From NCBI RefSeq assembly GCF_900091475.1, contig NZ_FMIB01000002.1, positions 62,001-126,000 of the forward strand: a DNA stretch of 64,000 nt. Reading direction: 5' to 3'. The number at the start of each line of letters is the position of its first letter. The first letter of the stretch is position 1. Source of the DNA: Micromonospora chersina. GTDB lineage: Bacteria; Actinomycetota; Actinomycetes; Mycobacteriales; Micromonosporaceae. The notes below the pieces were generated by a model. It saw only the letters and a list, made by a program, of their open reading frames with translations, was not told the DNA's origin and did no database searches. Position numbers and translations under genes: made by a program. Below, one piece after another: positions 24,301 through 36,300 of this stretch.

Positions 24301-27300
24301 CGGCTGCGGGCGCTCGTCGCCGGCCACGACCTGACCCACGTGCACGTGACGGCGGGCCTGCTGCGGGTGCTGGCCGACCGCGACCCGGCCTGCTTCGCCG
24401 GGCTGCGCGAGGTCCTCACCGGCGGTGACGTGGTGCCCGCGCAGGCGGTGCGCCGCGTGCTCGACGCCAACCCTGGCCTGCGGGTGCGGCAGCTCTACGG
24501 CCCCACGGAGATCACCCTCTGCGCCACCCAGCACGAGGTCACCGACCCCGCCCAGGTCGGCGATGTCCTGCCGATCGGCCGCCCCCTGGACAACACCCGC
24601 GTCTACGTCCTGGACGACCGGCTCCAGCCGGTCCCGGTCGGCGTGCCCGGTGAGCTGTACGTGGCCGGGGCCGGCGTGGCCCGGGGCTACCTGGGCCGCG
24701 CCGCCCTGACTGCCGAACGGTTCGTGGCCGACCCGTTCGACGGCGGCCGGATGTACCGCACCGGCGACCGGGTGAAGTGGAACGCCGACGGGCGGCTCGT
24801 CTTCGTCGGGCGCGCCGACGACCAGGTGAAGATCCGCGGCTACCGGGTCGAGCCCGGCGAGGCCGAGGCCGTGCTCGCCGCGCACCCCGCGGTGGCACAG
24901 GCCGCCGTGGTGGTCCGCGAGGACACCCCCGGCGACAAGCGCCTCGTCGCCTACCTCGTGCCCGCCGAGGCCGGCACGCCGGTCACCGACGCGGTCCGGC
25001 AGCACGCCGCGCGGCGGCTCCCCGGCTATCTGGTGCCCTCCGCCTTCGTGGAGCTGGACGGCCTGCCGCTGACCGGCAACGGGAAGCTCGACCGGGCCGC
25101 CCTGCCGGCGCCGTCGGCCGTCGCCGCCGGAGGCGGGCGGGCGCCCGCCGACGCGCGGGAGGAACTGGTCTGCGCGGCGTACGCCGAGGTGCTCGGCCTG
25201 CCCTGGGTCGGGGTGGACGACGACTTCTTCGCCCTGGGCGGGCACTCGCTGCTCGCCGTCTCCCTCGTGGAACACCTGCGCCGGCACGGGATCACCGTGT
25301 CCGTGCGTACCCTCTTCGTGAGCCCGACCCCGGCGGGCCTCGCCGCCGCCGCGGACGGCGCGACCGTCGCCGTGCCGGACGGGCGGATCCCGGAGGGCGC
25401 CGAGGCCGTCACGGCGGCCATGGTGCCGCTTGTCGACCTGACCGACGCCGACCTGGCCGCCGTGGTGGCCCGGGTGCCCGGCGGCGCGTCCAACGTCGCC
25501 GACATCTACCCCCTGGCGCCGCTCCAGGAAGGCATCTTCTTCCACCACCTCATGGCCGACCGGGACGGCGACGACGTCTACGTGCTGCCCACCGTGCTCG
25601 GCTTCGACGACCGCGCCCACCTGGACGGCTTCCTCGCCGCCCTCCAGCGGGTGGTCGACCGGCACGACGCCTACCGCACCGCCGTCGTCTGGCAGGACCT
25701 GCCCGAACCCGTCCAGGTGGTATGGCGCCGCGCCGAGCTGCCGGTCACCGAGGTGACCCTCGACCCCGGCGGCGACCCCGTCGACCAGCTGCGCGCCGCC
25801 GCCGGTGGCTGGCTGGAGCTGGACCGGGCGCCGCTGCTCACCGTGCACGTCGCCGCCGAGCCGGACGGGCCGGGCTGGCTGGCGCTGCTGCGCATGCACC
25901 ACCTCGTGCAGGACCACACGGCCCGGGACGTGGTGCTCGACGAGGTCCGCGCGTTCCTCACCGGCCGGGACGACGAGCTGCCCGCGCCCGTGCCGTTCCG
26001 GCGGTTCGTGGCCGAGGCCCGGCTCGGCGTGTCCCGCGCCGAGCACGAACGGTACTTCGCCGGCCTGCTCGGTGACGTCACCTGGACCACCGCCCCGTAC
26101 GGCCTGGTCGACATCCACGGCGACGGCAGCGACGCAGGGCGCGCCCACACCGCCCTCGACGCCGGCCTGGCCGACCGGCTGCGCGCCACCGCCCGCACCC
26201 ACGGGGTCAGCCCGGCCACCCTGTTCCACCTGGCCTGGGCCCGGGTCCTCGCCGCCGTCTCCGGCCGCGACGACGTGGTCTTCGGCACCGTCCTGCTGGG
26301 CCGGCTGAGCAGCGGCGCCGACCGGGTGCCCGGCCTGTTCATGAACACCCTGCCGGTCCGGGTCCGGCTCGCCGGCGCCGGCGTGGCCGACGCGCTCACC
26401 CAGGTGCGGCACCGCCTGGCCGAACTGGTCGCCCACGAGCACGCCCCGCTCGCGGTGGCCCAGCAGGCCAGCGGTCTGCCCGCCCAGGCGCCGCTGTTCA
26501 GCTCGCTGTTCAACTACCGGCACGCGCAGCCGCCCGCCGTCGACCCCGACGACCCGCTCAGCGGCGTGCGGACCCTGTTCACCGAGGAACGGAACAACTA
26601 CCCGGTCACCGTCTCCGTCGACGACCACGGCACCGGCTTCACGGTCACCGTCGACGCCGTCGCGCCCGCCGACGCCGACCGGGTCGCCGCGCTGCTGCAC
26701 ACCGCGCTGGACCAGCTCACCGCCGCTCTCGACCGGACCCCCGACCTGCCCGTCGCGGCCGTCGACGTCGGGCCGGTGCAGACCCCGGCCCCGGCCACCC
26801 GGGCGGTGCTCGTCCCGGCCGCCGAGGTGGCCGAGGGCGGCGGGCGGGCGCCCGCGAACGCGTACGAGGAGCTGATCTGCCAGGCGTACGCGCAGGTCCT
26901 CGGCGTCGAGCGGGTCGGCGTCGACGACGACTTCTTCACCCTGGGCGGCAACTCCCTGCTCGCCACCCGGCTGGTCAGCCGGATCCGCTCCGCGCTCGCC
27001 GCCGAGGTCTCCATCCGGGCGCTCTTCGAGTCGCTCACCCCGGCCCGGCTGGCCCGCCGCCTGCACCGCGCCGCCCCCGGCCGGCTGCCGCTGACCGCCC
27101 GGGAACGCCCCGGGCGGCCGCCGCTGTCCTCCGCGCAGCGCCGGCTCTGGTTCGTCGGCCAACTGGAGGGCAGCACCGCCAGCTACAGCAACACCATGGC
27201 GCTGCGGCTCACCGGCGCCCTCGACGTGGCCGCGCTGCGGTCGGCGCTGCGTGACGTGGTCGGCCGGCACGAGGCGCTGCGCACCGTCGTCCCCCTCCAC

Positions 27301-30300
27301 GACGGCGAGCCGTACCAGCGGGTGCTGCCGGCCGACGAGGTCGACCTGGACCTGCCGGTCGCCGAGGTGACCCCGGACGGGCTCGCCGACGCCGTCGCCG
27401 GGGTCACCGGCCACGCCTTCGACCTGGCCACCGAGATCCCGGTCCGCGCCTGGCTGTTCGCCATCGCCCCCACCGAGCACGTCCTCGTGCTGGTGATCCA
27501 CCACATCGCCACCGACGGCTGGTCGATGGCCCCGTTCACCCGGGACGTCTCCGCCGCGTACGCGGCCCGCGCCGAGGGGCGGGCGCCGGAGTGGACGCCG
27601 CTGCCCGTGCAGTACGCCGACTACGCCCTCTGGCAGGCCGAGCTGCTGGGCTCCGCCGACGACCCGGAGAGCACCCGCAGCCGGCAGCTCGCCTGGTGGC
27701 GGGACGCCCTCGCCGGCCTCCCGGAGGAGATCCCGCTGCCCACCGACCGGCCCCGCCCCAGCGTGGCCGGCCACCACGGCGACGAGGTGCCGGTGGAACT
27801 CGGCGCGGCGCTGCACCGCCGGGTCGTGGAGCTGGCCGCGGCGGAACGGGTCACCGTCTTCATGGTCCTCCAGGCCGCGTTCGCCGCCCTGCTCAGCCGG
27901 CACGGGGCCGGCACCGACGTGCCGATCGGCACCGCCCTGGCGGGGCGCACCGACGAGGCCCTCGACGACCTGGTCGGCTTCTTCGTCAACATGCTGGTGC
28001 TGCGCACCGACGTCTCGGGCGACCCCAGCTTCACCGAGCTGCTGCGGCGGGTCCGCGCCACCGACCTCGCCGCGTACGCCCACCAGGACCTGCCCTTCGA
28101 GGACGTGGTGGAACGGCTGGTCCCGGAGCGGTCCCTGGCCCGGCACCCGCTGTTCCAGGTGGCCCTCGCCGTGCAGAACGCCCCCGAGGCCGAACCCCGG
28201 CTGCCCGGGCTGACCGTGGCGGCCGAGCCCGCCGCGCACGGCCTGGCCCGCTACGACCTCACCCTCACCCTCGCCGAGCGGCACGACGAGCGGGGTGGGC
28301 CCGCCGGGCTGGGCGGCGTGCTGGAGTTCCGCACCGACCTGTTCGACAGGTCCACCGTGGCCGGTCTCGCGCAGCGGCTGGTCCGTCTCCTCGACGCCGT
28401 GCTCACCGACCCGGAGCGGCCGCTGAGCCGCGTCGACCTCCTCGACCCGGCCGAGCGGCGACGGCTGCTCGTCGACTGGAACGCCACCCGGCGGGACGTG
28501 CCGCCGGCCACCGTGCCGGAGCTGTTCGCCGCGCAGGTCGCCCGCCGCCCGGACGCCGCCGCGCTGCACGCCGGCGACACCACCATCGGGTACGCCGACC
28601 TGGACGCCCGCGCCAACCGGCTGGCGCGGCTGCTCGTGGCCGGCGGCGTCGGGCCGGAGTCCGTGGTCGCCGTGGTGCTGGACCGCTCGGTCGACCTGGT
28701 CGTCGCGTTCCTCGCAGTGGTCAAGGCGGGCGGCGTCTACCTGCCCGTCGACCCGGCCCACCCGGCCGCCCGGGTGGCGTACCTGCTCGACGACGCCCGC
28801 CCGGCCCACGTGCTGACCAGCCCGCAGCGGCGCGACGTGCTGCCCGCCGGCGCGGACCTGCCGGTCACCGTGCTCGGCGCACCGGAGACCGACGCCGCGC
28901 TCGCCGCCCTCGACCCGACCGACCCCACCGACGCCCACCGGGTCGCCCCGCTGCGCCCCGAGCACCCGGCGTACCTCATCTACACCTCCGGCTCCACCGG
29001 CCGACCCAAGGGCGTGCTGGTCACCCACCGCGGCGTGGCCGCCCTGGTCACCACCCAGGTGGAACGCCTCGGCGTCACCCCGGACAGCCGGGTGCTCCAG
29101 TTCGCCTCGATCGGCTTCGACGCGGCGGTCTGGGAACTCGTGATGGCGCTCGGCACCGGCGCCGCCCTGGTCACCGCCCCCGCCGACGACCTGCTGCCCG
29201 GCGCCGGGCTGGCCGGCGTGCTGGCCCGGCACCGGGTCACCCACGCCACCCTGCCGCCGGCCGTGCTGGCCGCGTCCCGCACCGGCGACCTCGACCCGGT
29301 CACCACGCTCGTCTCCGCCGGGGAGGCGCTCGGCGCGGACCTGCTGGCCCGGTGGGCGCCCGGCCGCCGGTTCGTCAACGCGTACGGGCCGACCGAGACG
29401 ACCGTCTGCGCCACCATGTCCACCCCGCTGCGCCCCGACGACGCCCCCGACATCGGCGCCGCGATCCTCGACACCCGGGTGTACGTCCTCGACGACACCC
29501 TCGCCCCCGTCCCGGTCGGCGTGCCCGGTGAGCTGTACGTCGCCGGGGCCAGCCTCGCCCGCGGCTACGCCGGCCGGCCCGCCCTCACCGCGGAACGCTT
29601 CGTGGCCTGCCCGTACGAGCCGGGGGAGCGGATGTACCGCACCGGCGACCGGGTGCGCTGGGACGCCGACGGCCGGCTCACCTTCGCGGGCCGCGTCGAC
29701 GACCAGGTCAAGATCCGCGGCTTCCGGGTGGAGCCGGACGAGGTGGCCGCCGTCCTCACCGGACACCCGGGCGTCGCGCACGCCGCCGTGGTGGCCCGCG
29801 AGGACGTCCCCGGCGACCCGCGCCTGGTCGCCTACCTGGTCCCCGCCGACCCGGCGCCCGCCGACCTGACCGCCGACGTGCGCGGGTACGCCGCCGACCG
29901 GCTGCCCGCCTACCAGCTTCCCGCCGCGTTCGTCACGCTGGCGGCCCTGCCGCTGACCGTCAACGGCAAGGTCGACCGCGCGGCGCTGCCCGCGCCCGAC
30001 TGGGGCGCGGCGGCCGGCCGGGCACCGGCCACCCCGCAGGAGGAACTGGCCTGCGCCGCGTACGCCGAGGTCCTCGGCCTGCCCGCGGTCGGCCCCGACG
30101 ACCACTTCTTCGCCCTCGGCGGCCACTCGCTGCTCGTGACCCGGCTCGCCAGCCGGGTGCACGCGGCCAGCGGCGTGGACGTGCCGATCCGGGTGCTGTT
30201 CGAGAACCCCACGCCGGCCGGGCTCGCCGCCTGGCTGGCGTCCCAGGCCCGCCCGGCGAGGAAAACCCGCCCGGCGCTGCGGCCCATGCGCAAGCAGGAG

Positions 30301-30309
30301 GAGAACTGA
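9304..30309 (+). CDS. NRPS B, modules 3-9 (Hpg-Orn-Thr-Hpg-Hpg-[no A]-Phe)
   Basis: A protein of 7,001 residues with seven modules and 20 catalytic/carrier domains; one module (8) has no A domain. GTG start at 9304 overlaps the NRPS A stop, with GGGAGG at 9291-9296 seven nt upstream. Residue order from A-domain pockets: Hpg3, Orn4, Thr5, Hpg6, Hpg7, none for 8, Phe9. C domains of modules 3, 7 and 9 are ordinary LCL type ([18 protein letters not shown]); those of modules 4, 5, 6 and 8 are dual C/E type, so residues 3, 4, 5 and 7 should be D and residues 6 and 8 L. This is the domain order of the middle ramoplanin synthetase, including the missing A domain. It ends in [14 protein letters not shown]. 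Subunit contacts with NRPS A and C are presumably through these tails and the C-domain N-termini. Confidence 0.97.
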   Translation: MIPMSYAQRRLWFQWQVEGPSGTYNSPTIVRLAGRLDPAALDTALRDVIGRHEPLRTVFPATGGEPAQRVLDPDELTWELTRVRVTPAAAAPPVPLVAFAELPWDRPTPELPAVAPATDLPGAEITAAELPATVARVAAYAFDLATEIPVRAWLFTVQPDEHVLVVVVHHIATDGWSGEPFARDLAAAYAARAAGRAPEWTPLPVRYADYALWQRDLLGAADDPDSRLSTQLAWWREALAGAPEELPLPTDRPRPVEPSYRGHTRGLSLPADVHRRLAALARRRRATLPMLYQAATAVTLSRLGAGTDLPIGTPVAGRADEALNDLVGFFVNTLVVRADLTGDPTFAEVLDRVRGAAVRALAHSDVPFDRLVEEFAPARVLGRHPLFQVVVAPLDTGATLDLDGVRADALTVGRPTARFDLEATLGETYDGQGRPAGVRGVVTAAADLFDPATVARLTACLGRVLTAMADDPDARVSAVDLLDAAERRQVLVDWNDTAVPVADVSVPEAFAARVAADPDAIAVVSGEVSLSFAELDARAERLARRLVAAGVGPESAVAVVLERSAELLVALLAVLKAGGAYLPLDVAWPLARMRTVAADAGARVVVLHEATAGHEFVTGAEGLTLLRVDLAGSPDAVAELPAAVSPSSVAYLMYTSGSTGVPKGVVTTHRDVVRLARDRCWGETPRVLFHAPHAFDASTYEIWVPLLSGGAVVVAPAGVPDVAAIRALVTGHDLTHVHVTAGLLRVLADRDPACFAGLREVLTGGDVVPAQAVRRVLDANPGLRVRQLYGPTEITLCATQHEVTDPAQVGDVLPIGRPLDNTRVYVLDDRLQPVPVGVPGELYVSGAGVARGYLGRAALTAERFVADPFDGGRMYRTGDRVKWNADGRLVFAGRTDDQVKIRGYRVEPGEVEAVLAAHPAVAQAAVLVREDSPGDKRLVAYLVPAEAGQPVTDTVRQHTAERLPGYLVPSAFVELDTLPLTGNGKLDRAALPAPQTVATRAGRAPADAREELLCAAFAEVLGLPAVGVDDDFFALGGHSLLAVSLVEHLRRRGVAVSVRTLFVSPTPAALAAVAGPEAVAVPPNLIPAGATALTPELLPLVDLTAAEVDAVVATVPGGAANVADVYPLTPLQEGILFHHRMADQGGTDVYAMPFVLRADTRQRVDEFLDALRRVVDRHDVYRTAIVWENLREPVQVVWRRADLPVTEVTLEPGGDPVDQLRAAAGGWLELHRAPLIGAHVAADPSGDGWLVLLRMHHLVQDHTSLEVVLDEIRTLLADRADRADRLPAPLPFREFVAHSRHGVPETAHREFFAGLLGDVTETTAPYGLLDVHGDGTDAAQAQLAVTDDLAGRIRTLARTLGVSPATLFHLAWARVVAAVSGRDDVVFGTMLLGRLFAGPGADRAPGLFMNMLPVRARLAGRTVRDALGEMRRQLADLLTHEHAPLVLAQQASALPGGSPLFTSIFNYRHNQVDVRRSGTGIDGVDALLTKEPTNYPLDVSVNQGPDGFEVIVEATAPADPAEVCRLLVTCLANLVAALEHAPDTPIAAVDPLGPAQLDRILREWNATAVPVPDGLVPALFSAQATRTPDAVALVGGEVEWTYREVEERANRLARHLVAAGVGPESVVALMLERSPQLLVAILGVLKAGGAYLPVDPDQPRERVGHVLSDARPVAVLAQLRTAPWVPLDVATVVVVDAPPTVATLAALDPTPLTDADRSAPLLPGHPAYVIYTSGSTGRPKGVVVSHAGFVNLSASHGRFGVGPGARVAQFASVGFDMFCEEWLLALCSGAALVTVPPERRLGADFAAFLNEQGVTHATLPPAVVATIPDGALDRSFVLDVGGDACPPELVARWTAEGRVMFNSYGPTETTVNAAVWRCRADLPGGAVPIGSPIANTRAYVLDDALNPVPPGVIGELYVSGSGLARGYLGRAGLTGERFVACPFEPGARMYRTGDRVRWTADGELVFAGRADDQVKIRGFRIEPGEVEAVLAEHPDVAQVAVIAREDSPGDIRLVAYVVPADGAERDGLAETLRGHAAGRLPAYMVPAAVVLLDAFPLTVNAKLDRKALPAPRYAAGAGRAPTSAREELLCDAFAEVLGVDRVGVDDDFFALGGHSLLAVSLVERLRQRGVTVSVRALFTTPTPAGLAAAAGPGTVAVPPNLIPDGATALTPAMLPLVDLTEAEVATIVAAVPGGAGNVADVYPLAPLQEGLFFHHLMADRDGTDVYVTPTVLRCDSRERLDAFLAALQQVVDRNDVYRTAIVHEGLREAVQVVVRHADLPVHEVTVDPADPVQALLAAAGGWMELRRAPLVDAYVAAEPGGDGWLVLVRIHHLVQDHTALEVLLHELHAYLEGRGDTLPAPVPFREFVAQARLGVSRAAHERWFADLLGDVTETTAPYGLLDVHGDGAAYVQGRRTVEPALAARVRDLARTLGVSPATLFHLVWARVLGVLAGRDDVVFGTVLFGRMNAGAGADRVSGLFINTLPVRVGLRGTVGGALAALRDQLADLLVHEHAPLAVAQAASGVPGGSPLFTSIFNYRHNQVSAEEAGAALPGITVVSARDLTNYPVTVAVDDDGTGFDLVVEGPVDADGVCALLRTALAGIVAALTDRPDTPLDAVDVLDADERARLLTAWNPAPVPVADRTLPDLFDAQAARAPEAVALTFDGRHLTYAEVAERANRLARLLVARGIGPEDLVGVLMDRTPDLVVALLAVLKAGAGYLPVDPAYPAERIGFVLADAGAVCAVTTAASAAAVPAGVPPLVLDDPAVRETLAGLPGTPVTDADRTAPLRSGHPAYVIYTSGSTGAPKGVLIPHRDVVALFAATEGLFGFGADDVWSWFHSFAFDFSVWEIWGSLLHGGRVVVVPYAVSRSPQEFADLLVRERVTMLSQTPSAFYQLMDSDVLRDGALRAVVFGGEALEPARLADWWARHGESGPRLVNMYGITETTVHVTYQALEPADADAGSVIGRGLPGLSVYVLDERLRPVPAGVAGEVYVAGAQLARGYVGRAALTGERFVACPFGAPGGRMYRTGDRARWTTDGRLVFAGRADDQVKVRGFRIEPGEIQAVLADHPAVGQAAVVARQDTGDTRLVGYLVPAEGAATDGLAEAVRGFAAERLPAYMVPAALVLLDALPLTVNGKLDRRALPAPEYTAATTGRAPATPAEELLCAAFAEVLGLDRVGVDDDFFALGGHSLLAIALVEQLRRRGLSVPVRALFQTATPAGLAAVAEPHRVQVPPNLIPDGATALTPAMLPLVDLTEAELARVVATVPGGAANIADVYPLAPLQEGIFFHHLMDDDTDVYALPYVLHLDTRDRLDAFLAALRHLVARNDIYRTSVVWDGLREPVQVVWRHADLPVEEATLDPAADPVEALLAAAGTRIDLGAAPLMRAHVAAAPDGGWLLLLRIHHLVQDHTTFDVVLDELRAVLTGRAEELPPPLPYREFVARARLGVSDEEHERYFADLLGDVTETTAPYGLTDTHHDGTTAVQVQLTADRALTARVRDLARAYAVSPATILHLAWARLLGTLAGRDDVVFGTILFGRMNAGAGADRAPGLFINTLPVRVRLARHGVADALTALRDQLADLLVHEHAPLALAQRASGVPAAAPLFTSLFNYRHNLPTDGHPGAGLDGVTAVLHRDNTNYPMVVSVDDDGTDFALVVEAVAPADPTRVGSLLLTCLDSLTAALEQAPQTPLGAVEVLDAAELRQVVEEWNATEAPVTDEPVPAAFARRVAADPDAVAVAAAGAAALSYRELDERADRLARRLVAAGVRPETPVAVVMERSAELVVALLAVLKAGGVYLPLDVAWPAARMRAVAADAGARVVLVHAPTAGHDFVTAAAAEGATVVAADTDEDGPGVLPAPAPPSAGAYLMYTSGSTGVPKGVLTTHRDVVRLAADRCWGETPRVLFHAPHAFDASSYEIWVPLLSGGTVVVAPPEAVDGPALRALVTGHSLTHVHVTAGLLRVLAEQDPACFAGVREVLTGGDVVPAGAVRRVLDANPGVRVRQLYGPTEVTLCATQHEVADAGEVGGVLPIGRPLDNTRVYVLDDALAPVPVGITGELYVAGAGLARGYAGRPALTGERFVADPFGSGGRMYRTGDRVRWDDDGRLVFAGRADDQVKIRGFRVEPGEVEAVLAAHRAVAQAAVLVREDTPGDKRLVAYLVPAEAGAPIADTVREYAAERLPAYLVPAAFVTLDALPLTVNGKLDRAALPAPDLAGGGTGRAPATVHEQLLCEIFAEVLGRTAVGVDDDFFALGGHSLLATRLVSRVRAVFEVEVTVRTLFEAPTPAALAARLAGADRGRAALTRGVRPERVPLSFAQRRLWFLAQLDRAAATYHIPVALRLTGDLDRAALDAAVRDVLDRHEVLRTVYPVADGEPYQRVLPVAEAGVRLDLVEVAADRVAGAVAEVASRPFDLAVQAPLRATLLAVAPDEHVLVLVVHHIAGDGWSMGPLARDLSAAYAARHAGRAPEWTPLPVQYADYALWQRDLLGAEDDPDSLIARQVAHWRTALAGAPEELALPTDRPRPAEPSHRGHPVDVTVPADLHRDLVALARASGVTLFMTVQTALAVVLSRLGAGNDLPIGAAVAGRTDQGLDDLVGFFVNTLVMRTDLAGDPTVAEALARVRDTALDAFAHQDVPFEKLVEELAPARSLARHPLFQVLLTLQNTTGDGAGPALDLPGVRATPLTTGDVPAKVDLDLSMSEALGPDGTPAGMTGTLLAAADLFDRSTAERIADRLVRVLRTMAAAPDTRISAVDLLDPAERQRLLVDWNDTAVPVADVSVPEAFAARVAADPHGLAVASGDGSLSYRELDARAERLARRLVAAGVGPESSVAVVLERSADLLVALLAVLKAGAAYLPLDTAWPVARMRTVAADAGARVVLVHEATAGHEFVTGADGLTPLHVDRSGAVEVDSVDGPVSPSAAAYLMYTSGSTGVPKGVVTTHRDVVRLARDRCWGETPRVLFHAPHAFDASDYEIWVPLLSGGTVVVAPPESIDGARLRALVAGHDLTHVHVTAGLLRVLADRDPACFAGLREVLTGGDVVPAQAVRRVLDANPGLRVRQLYGPTEITLCATQHEVTDPAQVGDVLPIGRPLDNTRVYVLDDRLQPVPVGVPGELYVAGAGVARGYLGRAALTAERFVADPFDGGRMYRTGDRVKWNADGRLVFVGRADDQVKIRGYRVEPGEAEAVLAAHPAVAQAAVVVREDTPGDKRLVAYLVPAEAGTPVTDAVRQHAARRLPGYLVPSAFVELDGLPLTGNGKLDRAALPAPSAVAAGGGRAPADAREELVCAAYAEVLGLPWVGVDDDFFALGGHSLLAVSLVEHLRRHGITVSVRTLFVSPTPAGLAAAADGATVAVPDGRIPEGAEAVTAAMVPLVDLTDADLAAVVARVPGGASNVADIYPLAPLQEGIFFHHLMADRDGDDVYVLPTVLGFDDRAHLDGFLAALQRVVDRHDAYRTAVVWQDLPEPVQVVWRRAELPVTEVTLDPGGDPVDQLRAAAGGWLELDRAPLLTVHVAAEPDGPGWLALLRMHHLVQDHTARDVVLDEVRAFLTGRDDELPAPVPFRRFVAEARLGVSRAEHERYFAGLLGDVTWTTAPYGLVDIHGDGSDAGRAHTALDAGLADRLRATARTHGVSPATLFHLAWARVLAAVSGRDDVVFGTVLLGRLSSGADRVPGLFMNTLPVRVRLAGAGVADALTQVRHRLAELVAHEHAPLAVAQQASGLPAQAPLFSSLFNYRHAQPPAVDPDDPLSGVRTLFTEERNNYPVTVSVDDHGTGFTVTVDAVAPADADRVAALLHTALDQLTAALDRTPDLPVAAVDVGPVQTPAPATRAVLVPAAEVAEGGGRAPANAYEELICQAYAQVLGVERVGVDDDFFTLGGNSLLATRLVSRIRSALAAEVSIRALFESLTPARLARRLHRAAPGRLPLTARERPGRPPLSSAQRRLWFVGQLEGSTASYSNTMALRLTGALDVAALRSALRDVVGRHEALRTVVPLHDGEPYQRVLPADEVDLDLPVAEVTPDGLADAVAGVTGHAFDLATEIPVRAWLFAIAPTEHVLVLVIHHIATDGWSMAPFTRDVSAAYAARAEGRAPEWTPLPVQYADYALWQAELLGSADDPESTRSRQLAWWRDALAGLPEEIPLPTDRPRPSVAGHHGDEVPVELGAALHRRVVELAAAERVTVFMVLQAAFAALLSRHGAGTDVPIGTALAGRTDEALDDLVGFFVNMLVLRTDVSGDPSFTELLRRVRATDLAAYAHQDLPFEDVVERLVPERSLARHPLFQVALAVQNAPEAEPRLPGLTVAAEPAAHGLARYDLTLTLAERHDERGGPAGLGGVLEFRTDLFDRSTVAGLAQRLVRLLDAVLTDPERPLSRVDLLDPAERRRLLVDWNATRRDVPPATVPELFAAQVARRPDAAALHAGDTTIGYADLDARANRLARLLVAGGVGPESVVAVVLDRSVDLVVAFLAVVKAGGVYLPVDPAHPAARVAYLLDDARPAHVLTSPQRRDVLPAGADLPVTVLGAPETDAALAALDPTDPTDAHRVAPLRPEHPAYLIYTSGSTGRPKGVLVTHRGVAALVTTQVERLGVTPDSRVLQFASIGFDAAVWELVMALGTGAALVTAPADDLLPGAGLAGVLARHRVTHATLPPAVLAASRTGDLDPVTTLVSAGEALGADLLARWAPGRRFVNAYGPTETTVCATMSTPLRPDDAPDIGAAILDTRVYVLDDTLAPVPVGVPGELYVAGASLARGYAGRPALTAERFVACPYEPGERMYRTGDRVRWDADGRLTFAGRVDDQVKIRGFRVEPDEVAAVLTGHPGVAHAAVVAREDVPGDPRLVAYLVPADPAPADLTADVRGYAADRLPAYQLPAAFVTLAALPLTVNGKVDRAALPAPDWGAAAGRAPATPQEELACAAYAEVLGLPAVGPDDHFFALGGHSLLVTRLASRVHAASGVDVPIRVLFENPTPAGLAAWLASQARPARKTRPALRPMRKQEEN
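9307..12530 (+). other. NRPS module 3: LCL C - A(Hpg) - T
   Basis: C3 about 9307-10730 with HHIATDG near 9808, and a roughly 40-residue Ala/Pro-rich insertion (about 9565-9690) absent from the other C domains. A3 about 10740-12280 with pocket D-A-Y-H-L-G-L-L-C, the 4-hydroxyphenylglycine (Hpg) type. T3 about 12300-12530. Confidence 0.85.
12545..15765 (+). other. NRPS module 4: dual C/E - A(Orn) - T
   Basis: C4 about 12545-13960 ([17 protein letters not shown]), predicted to epimerise Hpg3 and condense. A4 about 13970-15520, pocket D-M-E-T-D-G-S-V-N; D-M-E and N331 match the known Orn code DMENLGLIN, the middle does not. T4 about 15540-15765. Orn agrees with position 4 of ramoplanin. Confidence 0.78.
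14441..15346 (+). repeat. A4 copy of a 906-bp near-identical A-domain block
   Basis: Aligned by eye without gaps to 32131-33036 in A10, with about 25 differences (roughly 97% identity). It covers the core of the Orn A domain from just before YTSGSTG to the A8 region. Codon use inside (GGT, TCG, GCG, CTG mixed with T-ending codons) differs from the C-ending codons around it. Confidence 0.9.
15775..18995 (+). other. NRPS module 5: dual C/E - A(Thr) - T
   Basis: C5 about 15775-17150 (dual type, acts on residue 4). A5 about 17160-18750, pocket D-F-W-S-V-G-M-V-H, close to the Thr code DFWNIGMVH. T5 about 18770-18995. The next C domain is dual, so D-configured (allo-)Thr5 is expected. Confidence 0.85.
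19000..22200 (+). other. NRPS module 6: dual C/E - A(Hpg) - T
   Basis: C6 about 19000-20395 (dual type). A6 about 20400-21950, pocket D-A-Y-H-L-G-L-L-C (Hpg). T6 about 21965-22195, followed by an ordinary LCL domain, so Hpg6 should stay L. Confidence 0.85.
22220..25365 (+). other. NRPS module 7: LCL C - A(Hpg) - T
   Basis: C7 about 22220-23580 with HHIAGDG. A7 about 23590-25110, pocket D-A-Y-H-L-G-L-L-C (Hpg). T7 about 25135-25360. The following dual domain predicts D-Hpg7. Confidence 0.85.
25370..27070 (+). other. NRPS module 8: dual C/E - T, A domain absent
   Basis: C8 (about 25370-26760) runs through a 20-30 residue linker straight into T8 (about 26845-27065, LGGNS). No A-domain motif lies between them; other modules have about 1.5 kb there. 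Reading is continuous, so this is a clean deletion and not decay. The Thr-specific A-T protein at 58148-60931 is the expected supplier of residue 8. Confidence 0.93.
27090..30240 (+). other. NRPS module 9: LCL C - A(Phe) - T
   Basis: C9 about 27090-28440 with HHIATDG. A9 about 28445-29990, pocket D-A-W-T-V-A-A-V-C, two conservative changes from the gramicidin S Phe code DAWTIAAIC. T9 about 30010-30240. Confidence 0.87.
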
Positions 30310-33300
30310 TGGTCCCGTTGTCGTTCGCGCAGCGCCGGTTGTGGTTCCTGTGGCAGCTGGAGGGCCCCGGCGCCACCTACAACATCCCGGTCGCCCTGCG
30401 CCTCGACGGCGACCTCGACCGGGCCGCGCTCGCCGCGGCGGTACGGGACGTCCTCGACCGGCACGAGGTGCTGCGCACCATCTTCCCGCTGCACGACGGC
30501 GAGCCGATCCAGCAGGTGCTGCCGCTCGACGCGACCGGCTTCGCGCTGTCCGTTGTCGACGTCGCCGCCGGGGAACTCACCGCCGAGGTCGACCGGGCCA
30601 TGGCGTACGGCTTCGACCTGGCCGGGGAGATCCCGCTCCGCGCGTGGCTCTTCGCGGAGTCCCCGACCGGGCACGTGCTGGTGCTTGTGGTGCACCACAT
30701 CGCCGCCGACGGCTGGTCGATGGGCCCGCTGCTGCGCGACCTGGCCGGCGCGTACGCCGCCCGCCGCGCCGGTCACGCCCCCGACCACCCGCCGCTGCCC
30801 GTCCAGTACGCCGACTACGCCCTCTGGCAGCGGGAGGTGCTCGGCGACGAGGACGACCCGGAGAGCCTGGTCGCCGAGCAGGTCGCCTACTGGCGGCGCA
30901 CCCTGGCCGGGGCGCCCGAGGAACTGCCGCTGCCGGTGGACCGGCCCCGCCCGGTCACCCCCTCCTACCGGGCCCACACCGCCGAGCTGAGCCTGCCCGC
31001 CGACACCCACCGGCGGCTGCTGGAGCTGGCCCGCGCCCACGGCGCGACCCTGTTCATGGTGCTGCACGCCGCCACCGCCATGCTGCTGTCCCGCCTCGGG
31101 GCGGGCCGCGACGTGCCGCTCGGTTCGCTGGTCGCCGGGCGCACCGACGAGGGCCTCAACGACCTGGTCGGCTGCTTCGTCAACAACCTGGTCATCCGGG
31201 TCGACCTCACCGGCGACCCGACCTTCCTGGACGTGCTCGACCGGGTCCGGGAGACCGCCCTCGACGCGTTCGGCCACCAGGACGTGCCGTTCGAGAAGCT
31301 GGTGGAGGAGCTGGCCCCGGCCCGCTCGCTGGCCCGCCAGCCGCTGTTCCAGGTGATGGCCACCGTGGAGACCGCCGACCTGTTCTCCGCCCGGGGCACC
31401 GCCACGCTGGAGCTGCCCGGCCTGCGGGTCACCCCGCTCTTCGGCGAGCAGGCCGTCCGCGGCCTCGACCTGGACCTGGTGCTCAGCGAGTCCTACGCCG
31501 ACGGCGCGCCGGCCGGGCTGCGCGGCTCCCTCGTCGGCGCCGCCGACCTCTTCGAAGCCGACACCGTGGCACGGATCGCCGGCCAGGTCGCCCGGGTCCT
31601 CGCCGCCGTCGCCGCCGACCCGGGGCTGCGGCTGCGCACCCTCGACCCGCTCGGCGCGCACGAGCGGGACCGCATCCTGCGGGACTGGAACACCACAGCC
31701 GTGCCGGCGCCGGACGGCCTCGTGCCCGCGCTGTTCAGCGCCCAGGCCGCCCGTACCCCCGACGCGCCCGCCGTGATCAGCGACGGCGTGAAGCTCAGCT
31801 ACCGCCAGCTCGACGAACGCTCCAACCGGCTGGCCCGGCACCTCGTCAAGGCCGGCGTCGGACCCGAGTCGGTGGTGGCGCTGCTGCTCACCCGTTCCGC
31901 CGACCTCATGGTGGCCATCCTCGGCGTGCTCAAGGCCGGCGGCGCGTACCTGCCGATCGACCCGGACCAGCCGGCCGACCGGATCGGCCACGTGCTCGCC
32001 GACGCCGCGCCGGTGCTGGCCCTCGCGCAGACCGCCACCGCCGGGAGCGCGCCCGCGGAGCTTCCCGTGCTGCTCCTCGACGACCCGGCCACCCGCCGCC
32101 GGCTCGGCCGCGCCCGCAAGACTTCGCTGACCGACGCCGACCGGTCGGCGCCGCTGTTGCCGGGTCATCCGGCGTACGTGATCTACACGTCGGGGTCGAC
32201 GGGTCGGCCGAAGGGTGTGGTGGTCTCGCACGCCGGTTTCGCGAACCTGTCGGCCAGTCATGGCCGGTTCGGGGTGGGCCCCGGTGCGCGGGTGGCGCAG
32301 TTCGCGTCGGTGGGTTTCGACATGTTCTGCGAGGAGTGGCTCCTCGCTCTGTGTTCGGGTGCGGCGCTGGTCACGGTGCCGTCGGAGCGGCGGCTCGGGG
32401 CGGACTTCGCGGCGTTCCTGAACGAGCAGGGGGTCACCCACGCGACGCTGCCGCCGGCGGTGGTGGCGACCATCCCGGACAACGCCCTGGACCCGTCGTT
32501 CGTGCTCGATGTGGGTGGTGACGCGTGCCCGCCGGAGTTGGTGGCCCGGTGGACGGCCGAGGGTCGGGTGATGTTCAACAGTTACGGCCCGACCGAGACG
32601 ACGGTGAACGCGGCCGTGTGGCGGTGCCGGGCGGATCTTCCCGGTGGCGCGGTGCCGATCGGCTCCCCGATCGCGAACACCCGCGCCTACGTCCTGGACG
32701 ACGCCCTGAACCCGGTCCCGGCAGGCGTAACCGGTGAGCTGTACGTCTCCGGTTCCGGGCTCGCCCGTGGCTATCTGGGTCGGGCGGGGCTGACGGGGGA
32801 GCGGTTCGTGGCCTGCCCCTTCGAGCCCGGCGCGCGGATGTACCGCACGGGTGACCGGGTACGGTGGACGGCCGACGGGGAACTGGTGTTCGCGGGTCGG
32901 GCGGATGACCAGGTGAAGATCCGCGGGTTCCGCATCGAGCCCGGCGAGGTCGAGGCCGTGCTGGCCGAACACCCCGACGTCGCCCAGGTCGCCGTGATCG
33001 CCCGCGAGGACAGCCCCGACGACATCCGGCTCGTCGGCTACCTGGTGCCGACCGAGGGCGCCGACCACGACGGGCTCGTGGCCGCCGTGCGCGCTCACGC
33101 CACCGAACGGCTCCCCGGCTACATGGTGCCGTCCGCGCTCGTCCCGCTCGACGCGCTGCCGCTCACCGTCAACGCCAAGCTCGACCGCGCGGCGCTGCCC
33201 GCCCCCGACTACGCCGAAGGCGCCGGTGCCGGGCGGGCCCCGGCCACCGTCCGGGAGGAGCTGATCTGCCAGGCGTTCGCCGACGTGCTCGGCGTCGACC

Positions 33301-36300
33301 GGGTCGGCGTCGACGACGACTTCTTCGCCCTCGGCGGCCACTCGCTGCTCGTGGTGTCGCTTGTCGAGTGGCTGCGCCGGCGGGGCGTGCCGGTGTCCGT
33401 CCGGGCGCTGTTCACCACCCCCACCCCGGCCGGCCTGGCCGCCGTCGCCGGCAGCGGCGACGTGGTCGTGCCGCCGAACCTCATCCCCGACGGCGCCACC
33501 GCCCTCACCCCGGCCATGCTGCCGCTCGTCGACCTCACCGAGGCGGAACTGGCGACCGTCGTGGCCGCCGTGCCCGGCGGCGCGGCCAACATCGCCGACG
33601 TCTACCCCCTGGCCCCGCTCCAGGAGGGCATCTTCTTCCACCACCTCATGGCCGACCGCGACGGCGACGACGTCTACGTCACCCCCGTCGTCGTCCAGTT
33701 CGACGACCGGCGCCGCCTCGACGACTTCCTCGCCGCCCTCCAGCGGGTCGTCGACCGGACCGACGTCTACCGCACCGCCGTCCTCTGGGAGGGCCTGCGC
33801 GAACCCGTCCAGGTGGTGCTGCGCCACGCCGAACTCCCCGTCGCCGAACTGCGCCTCGACCCGTCCGGCCCCGACCCGGCCGACCAGCTCCTCGCCGCCG
33901 GCACGGCCGGCATGGACCTGCGCCGCGCGCCGCTCATGACCGCCGGCGTCGCCGCCGAACCCGGCACCGGGCGGTGGCTCGCCCTCATCCGCGTCCACCA
34001 CCTCGTCCAGGACCACACGGCGCTGGACGTGCTCCTCGACGAACTCCGCGCCTACCTCGCCGGGCGCGGCGACGAACTGCCCCCGCCGGTGCCGTTCCGC
34101 GAGTTCGTCGCGGCGACCCGGCTCGGCGTCCCGCGCGCCGAGCACGAGCGCTACTTCGCCGACCTGCTCGGCGACGTCACCGAGCCGACCGCCCCGTACG
34201 GGCTGCTCGACGTGCACGCCGGTGGCATGGCCTCCGCCCAGGCCCACCTGCGCGTCGACGGCGACCTGGCCCGCCGGGTCGGCGAGCTGGCCCGCGCCCA
34301 CGCGGTCAGCCCCGCCACCCTGTTCCACCTCGCCTGGGCCCGGGCCGTCGCCGCCGCCTCCGGCCGCGACGACGTCGTCTTCGGCACGGTCCTGTTCGGC
34401 CGGATGAACGGCGGCGCGGGCGCCGACCGGGTCGCCGGCCTGTTCATCAACACGCTGCCCGTCCGGGTCCGCCTCGACCGGGACAGCGTCGCCGACGCGG
34501 TCACCGGCATGCGCGACCAGCTCGCCGACCTGCTCGTGCACGAGCACGCCCCGCTCGCCCTCGCCCAGGCCGCCAGCGGCCTACCCGGCGGCAGCCCCGT
34601 CTTCACGTCGATCTTCAACTACCGGCACAGCCAGCCCTCCGCCGCGCGCGAGGAGTTGGACGGCATGCGGGTGGTCTCCGCCCGCGACCTCACCAACTAC
34701 CCCCTCGCGGTGGCCGTCGACGCCGACGAGGCGGCCTTCAGCCTCACCGTCGACGCCATGGCCCCCGCCGCCCCCGCGAAGGTCGGCGCCCTGCTGGTCG
34801 CCTGCCTGGACAACCTCGTCACCGCCCTGGCCGACGCGCCGGCCACCCCGCTGCGCGCCGTGGCCGCCCTCGACCCGGCCGAGCGGCGGCAGGTCCTGGT
34901 CGACTGGAACGACACGGCGGTGCCGGTTGCGGACGTGCCGGTGCCGGAGGCGTTCGCCGCGCAGGTGGAGGCCGATCCGGACGGGCTCGCCGTGGTCTCC
35001 GGTGACGTGTCGCTGTCCTACGCCGAGTTGGATGCGCGGGCCGAGCGGCTGGCCGGTCGCCTTGTGGCGGCGGGTGTGGGCCTGGAGTCGCCGGTGGCCG
35101 TGGTTATGGAGCGCTCGGCGGAGTTGCTGGTGGCGTTGCTGGCGGTGCTGAAGGCCGGTGGGGCCTACCTACCGTTGGATGTGGCGTGGCCGCTCGCGCG
35201 GATGCGGACGGTGGCCGCCGACGCCGGCGCCCGGGTGGTGGTGCTGCATGAGGCGACGGCCGGGCACGAGTTCGTGACCGGCGCCGAGGGGCTGACGCTG
35301 CTGCGGTCGGATCTGGTCGGCTCGCCTGACGCCGTGGCGGATCTGCCGGCGGCGGTGTCGCCGGTGTCGGTGGCGTATCTGATGTACACGTCGGGCTCGA
35401 CCGGTGTGCCGAAGGGCGTGGTGACGACCCACCGGGACGTGGTGCGCCTGGCGCGGGACCGCTGCTGGGGCGAGACGCCGCGGGTGCTGTTCCACGCGCC
35501 GCACGCGTTCGACGCGTCCACGTACGAGATCTGGGTGCCGCTGCTGTCCGGCGGGGCCGTGGTCGTCGCCCCTGCGGGGGTGCCGGACGTGGCGGCGATC
35601 CGTGCTCTGGTGACCGGCCACGACCTGACCCACGTCCACGTGACCGCCGGTCTGCTGCGGGTGCTGGCCGAGCAGGACCCGACCTGCTTCACCGGGATCC
35701 GGGAACTGCTGACCGGCGGTGACGTGGTGCCCGCGCACGCGGTGCGCCGCGTCCTGGACGCGAACCCCGACCTGCGGGTGCGGCAGCTCTACGGCCCCAC
35801 GGAGATCACCCTCTGCGCCACCCAGCACGAGGCCACCGACCCGACCCAGGTCGGCGACGTCCTGCCCATCGGCCGCCCCCTGGACAACACCCGCGTGTAC
35901 GTCCTCGACGACCGCCTCCAGCCCGTGCCGGTGGGTGTACCGGGGGAGCTGTACGTGTCCGGGGCCGGTGTGGCCCGGGGCTACCTGGGCCGCGCCGCCC
36001 TGACCGCCGAGCGGTTCGTGGCCGACCCGTTCGACGGCGGCCGGATGTACCGCACCGGCGACCAGGTGCGCTGGACGCCGGACGGGACGCTCGTCTTCGT
36101 CGGCCGCGCCGACGAGCAGGTGAAGATCCGCGGCTACCGGGTCGAGCCCGGTGAGGTCGAGGCGGTGCTGGCCGCCCACCCGGCGGTGGCGCAGGCCGCC
36201 GTGGTGGTCCGCGAGGACACCCCCGGCGACAAGCGCCTGGTCGCCTACCTGGTCCCGGCCGGGGCCGGCGCGGAGGTCACCGACACCGTGCGGGCGTACG

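Noticed and set aside
25370..27070. Sequencing or assembly loss as the reason for the missing A domain in module 8
   Set aside because: The junction is in frame with a normal linker, the ramoplanin synthetase has the same gap, and a Thr-specific A-T protein is present to compensate.
9118..30162. A 7,014-residue open frame on the minus strand opposite NRPS B, with similar giants at 35169-49280 and 49578-56465
   Set aside because: It lies antisense to well-supported NRPS modules, has low-complexity Gly/Arg/Val/His composition and no domain. C-ending codons at extreme GC make the opposite frame lose its stops.
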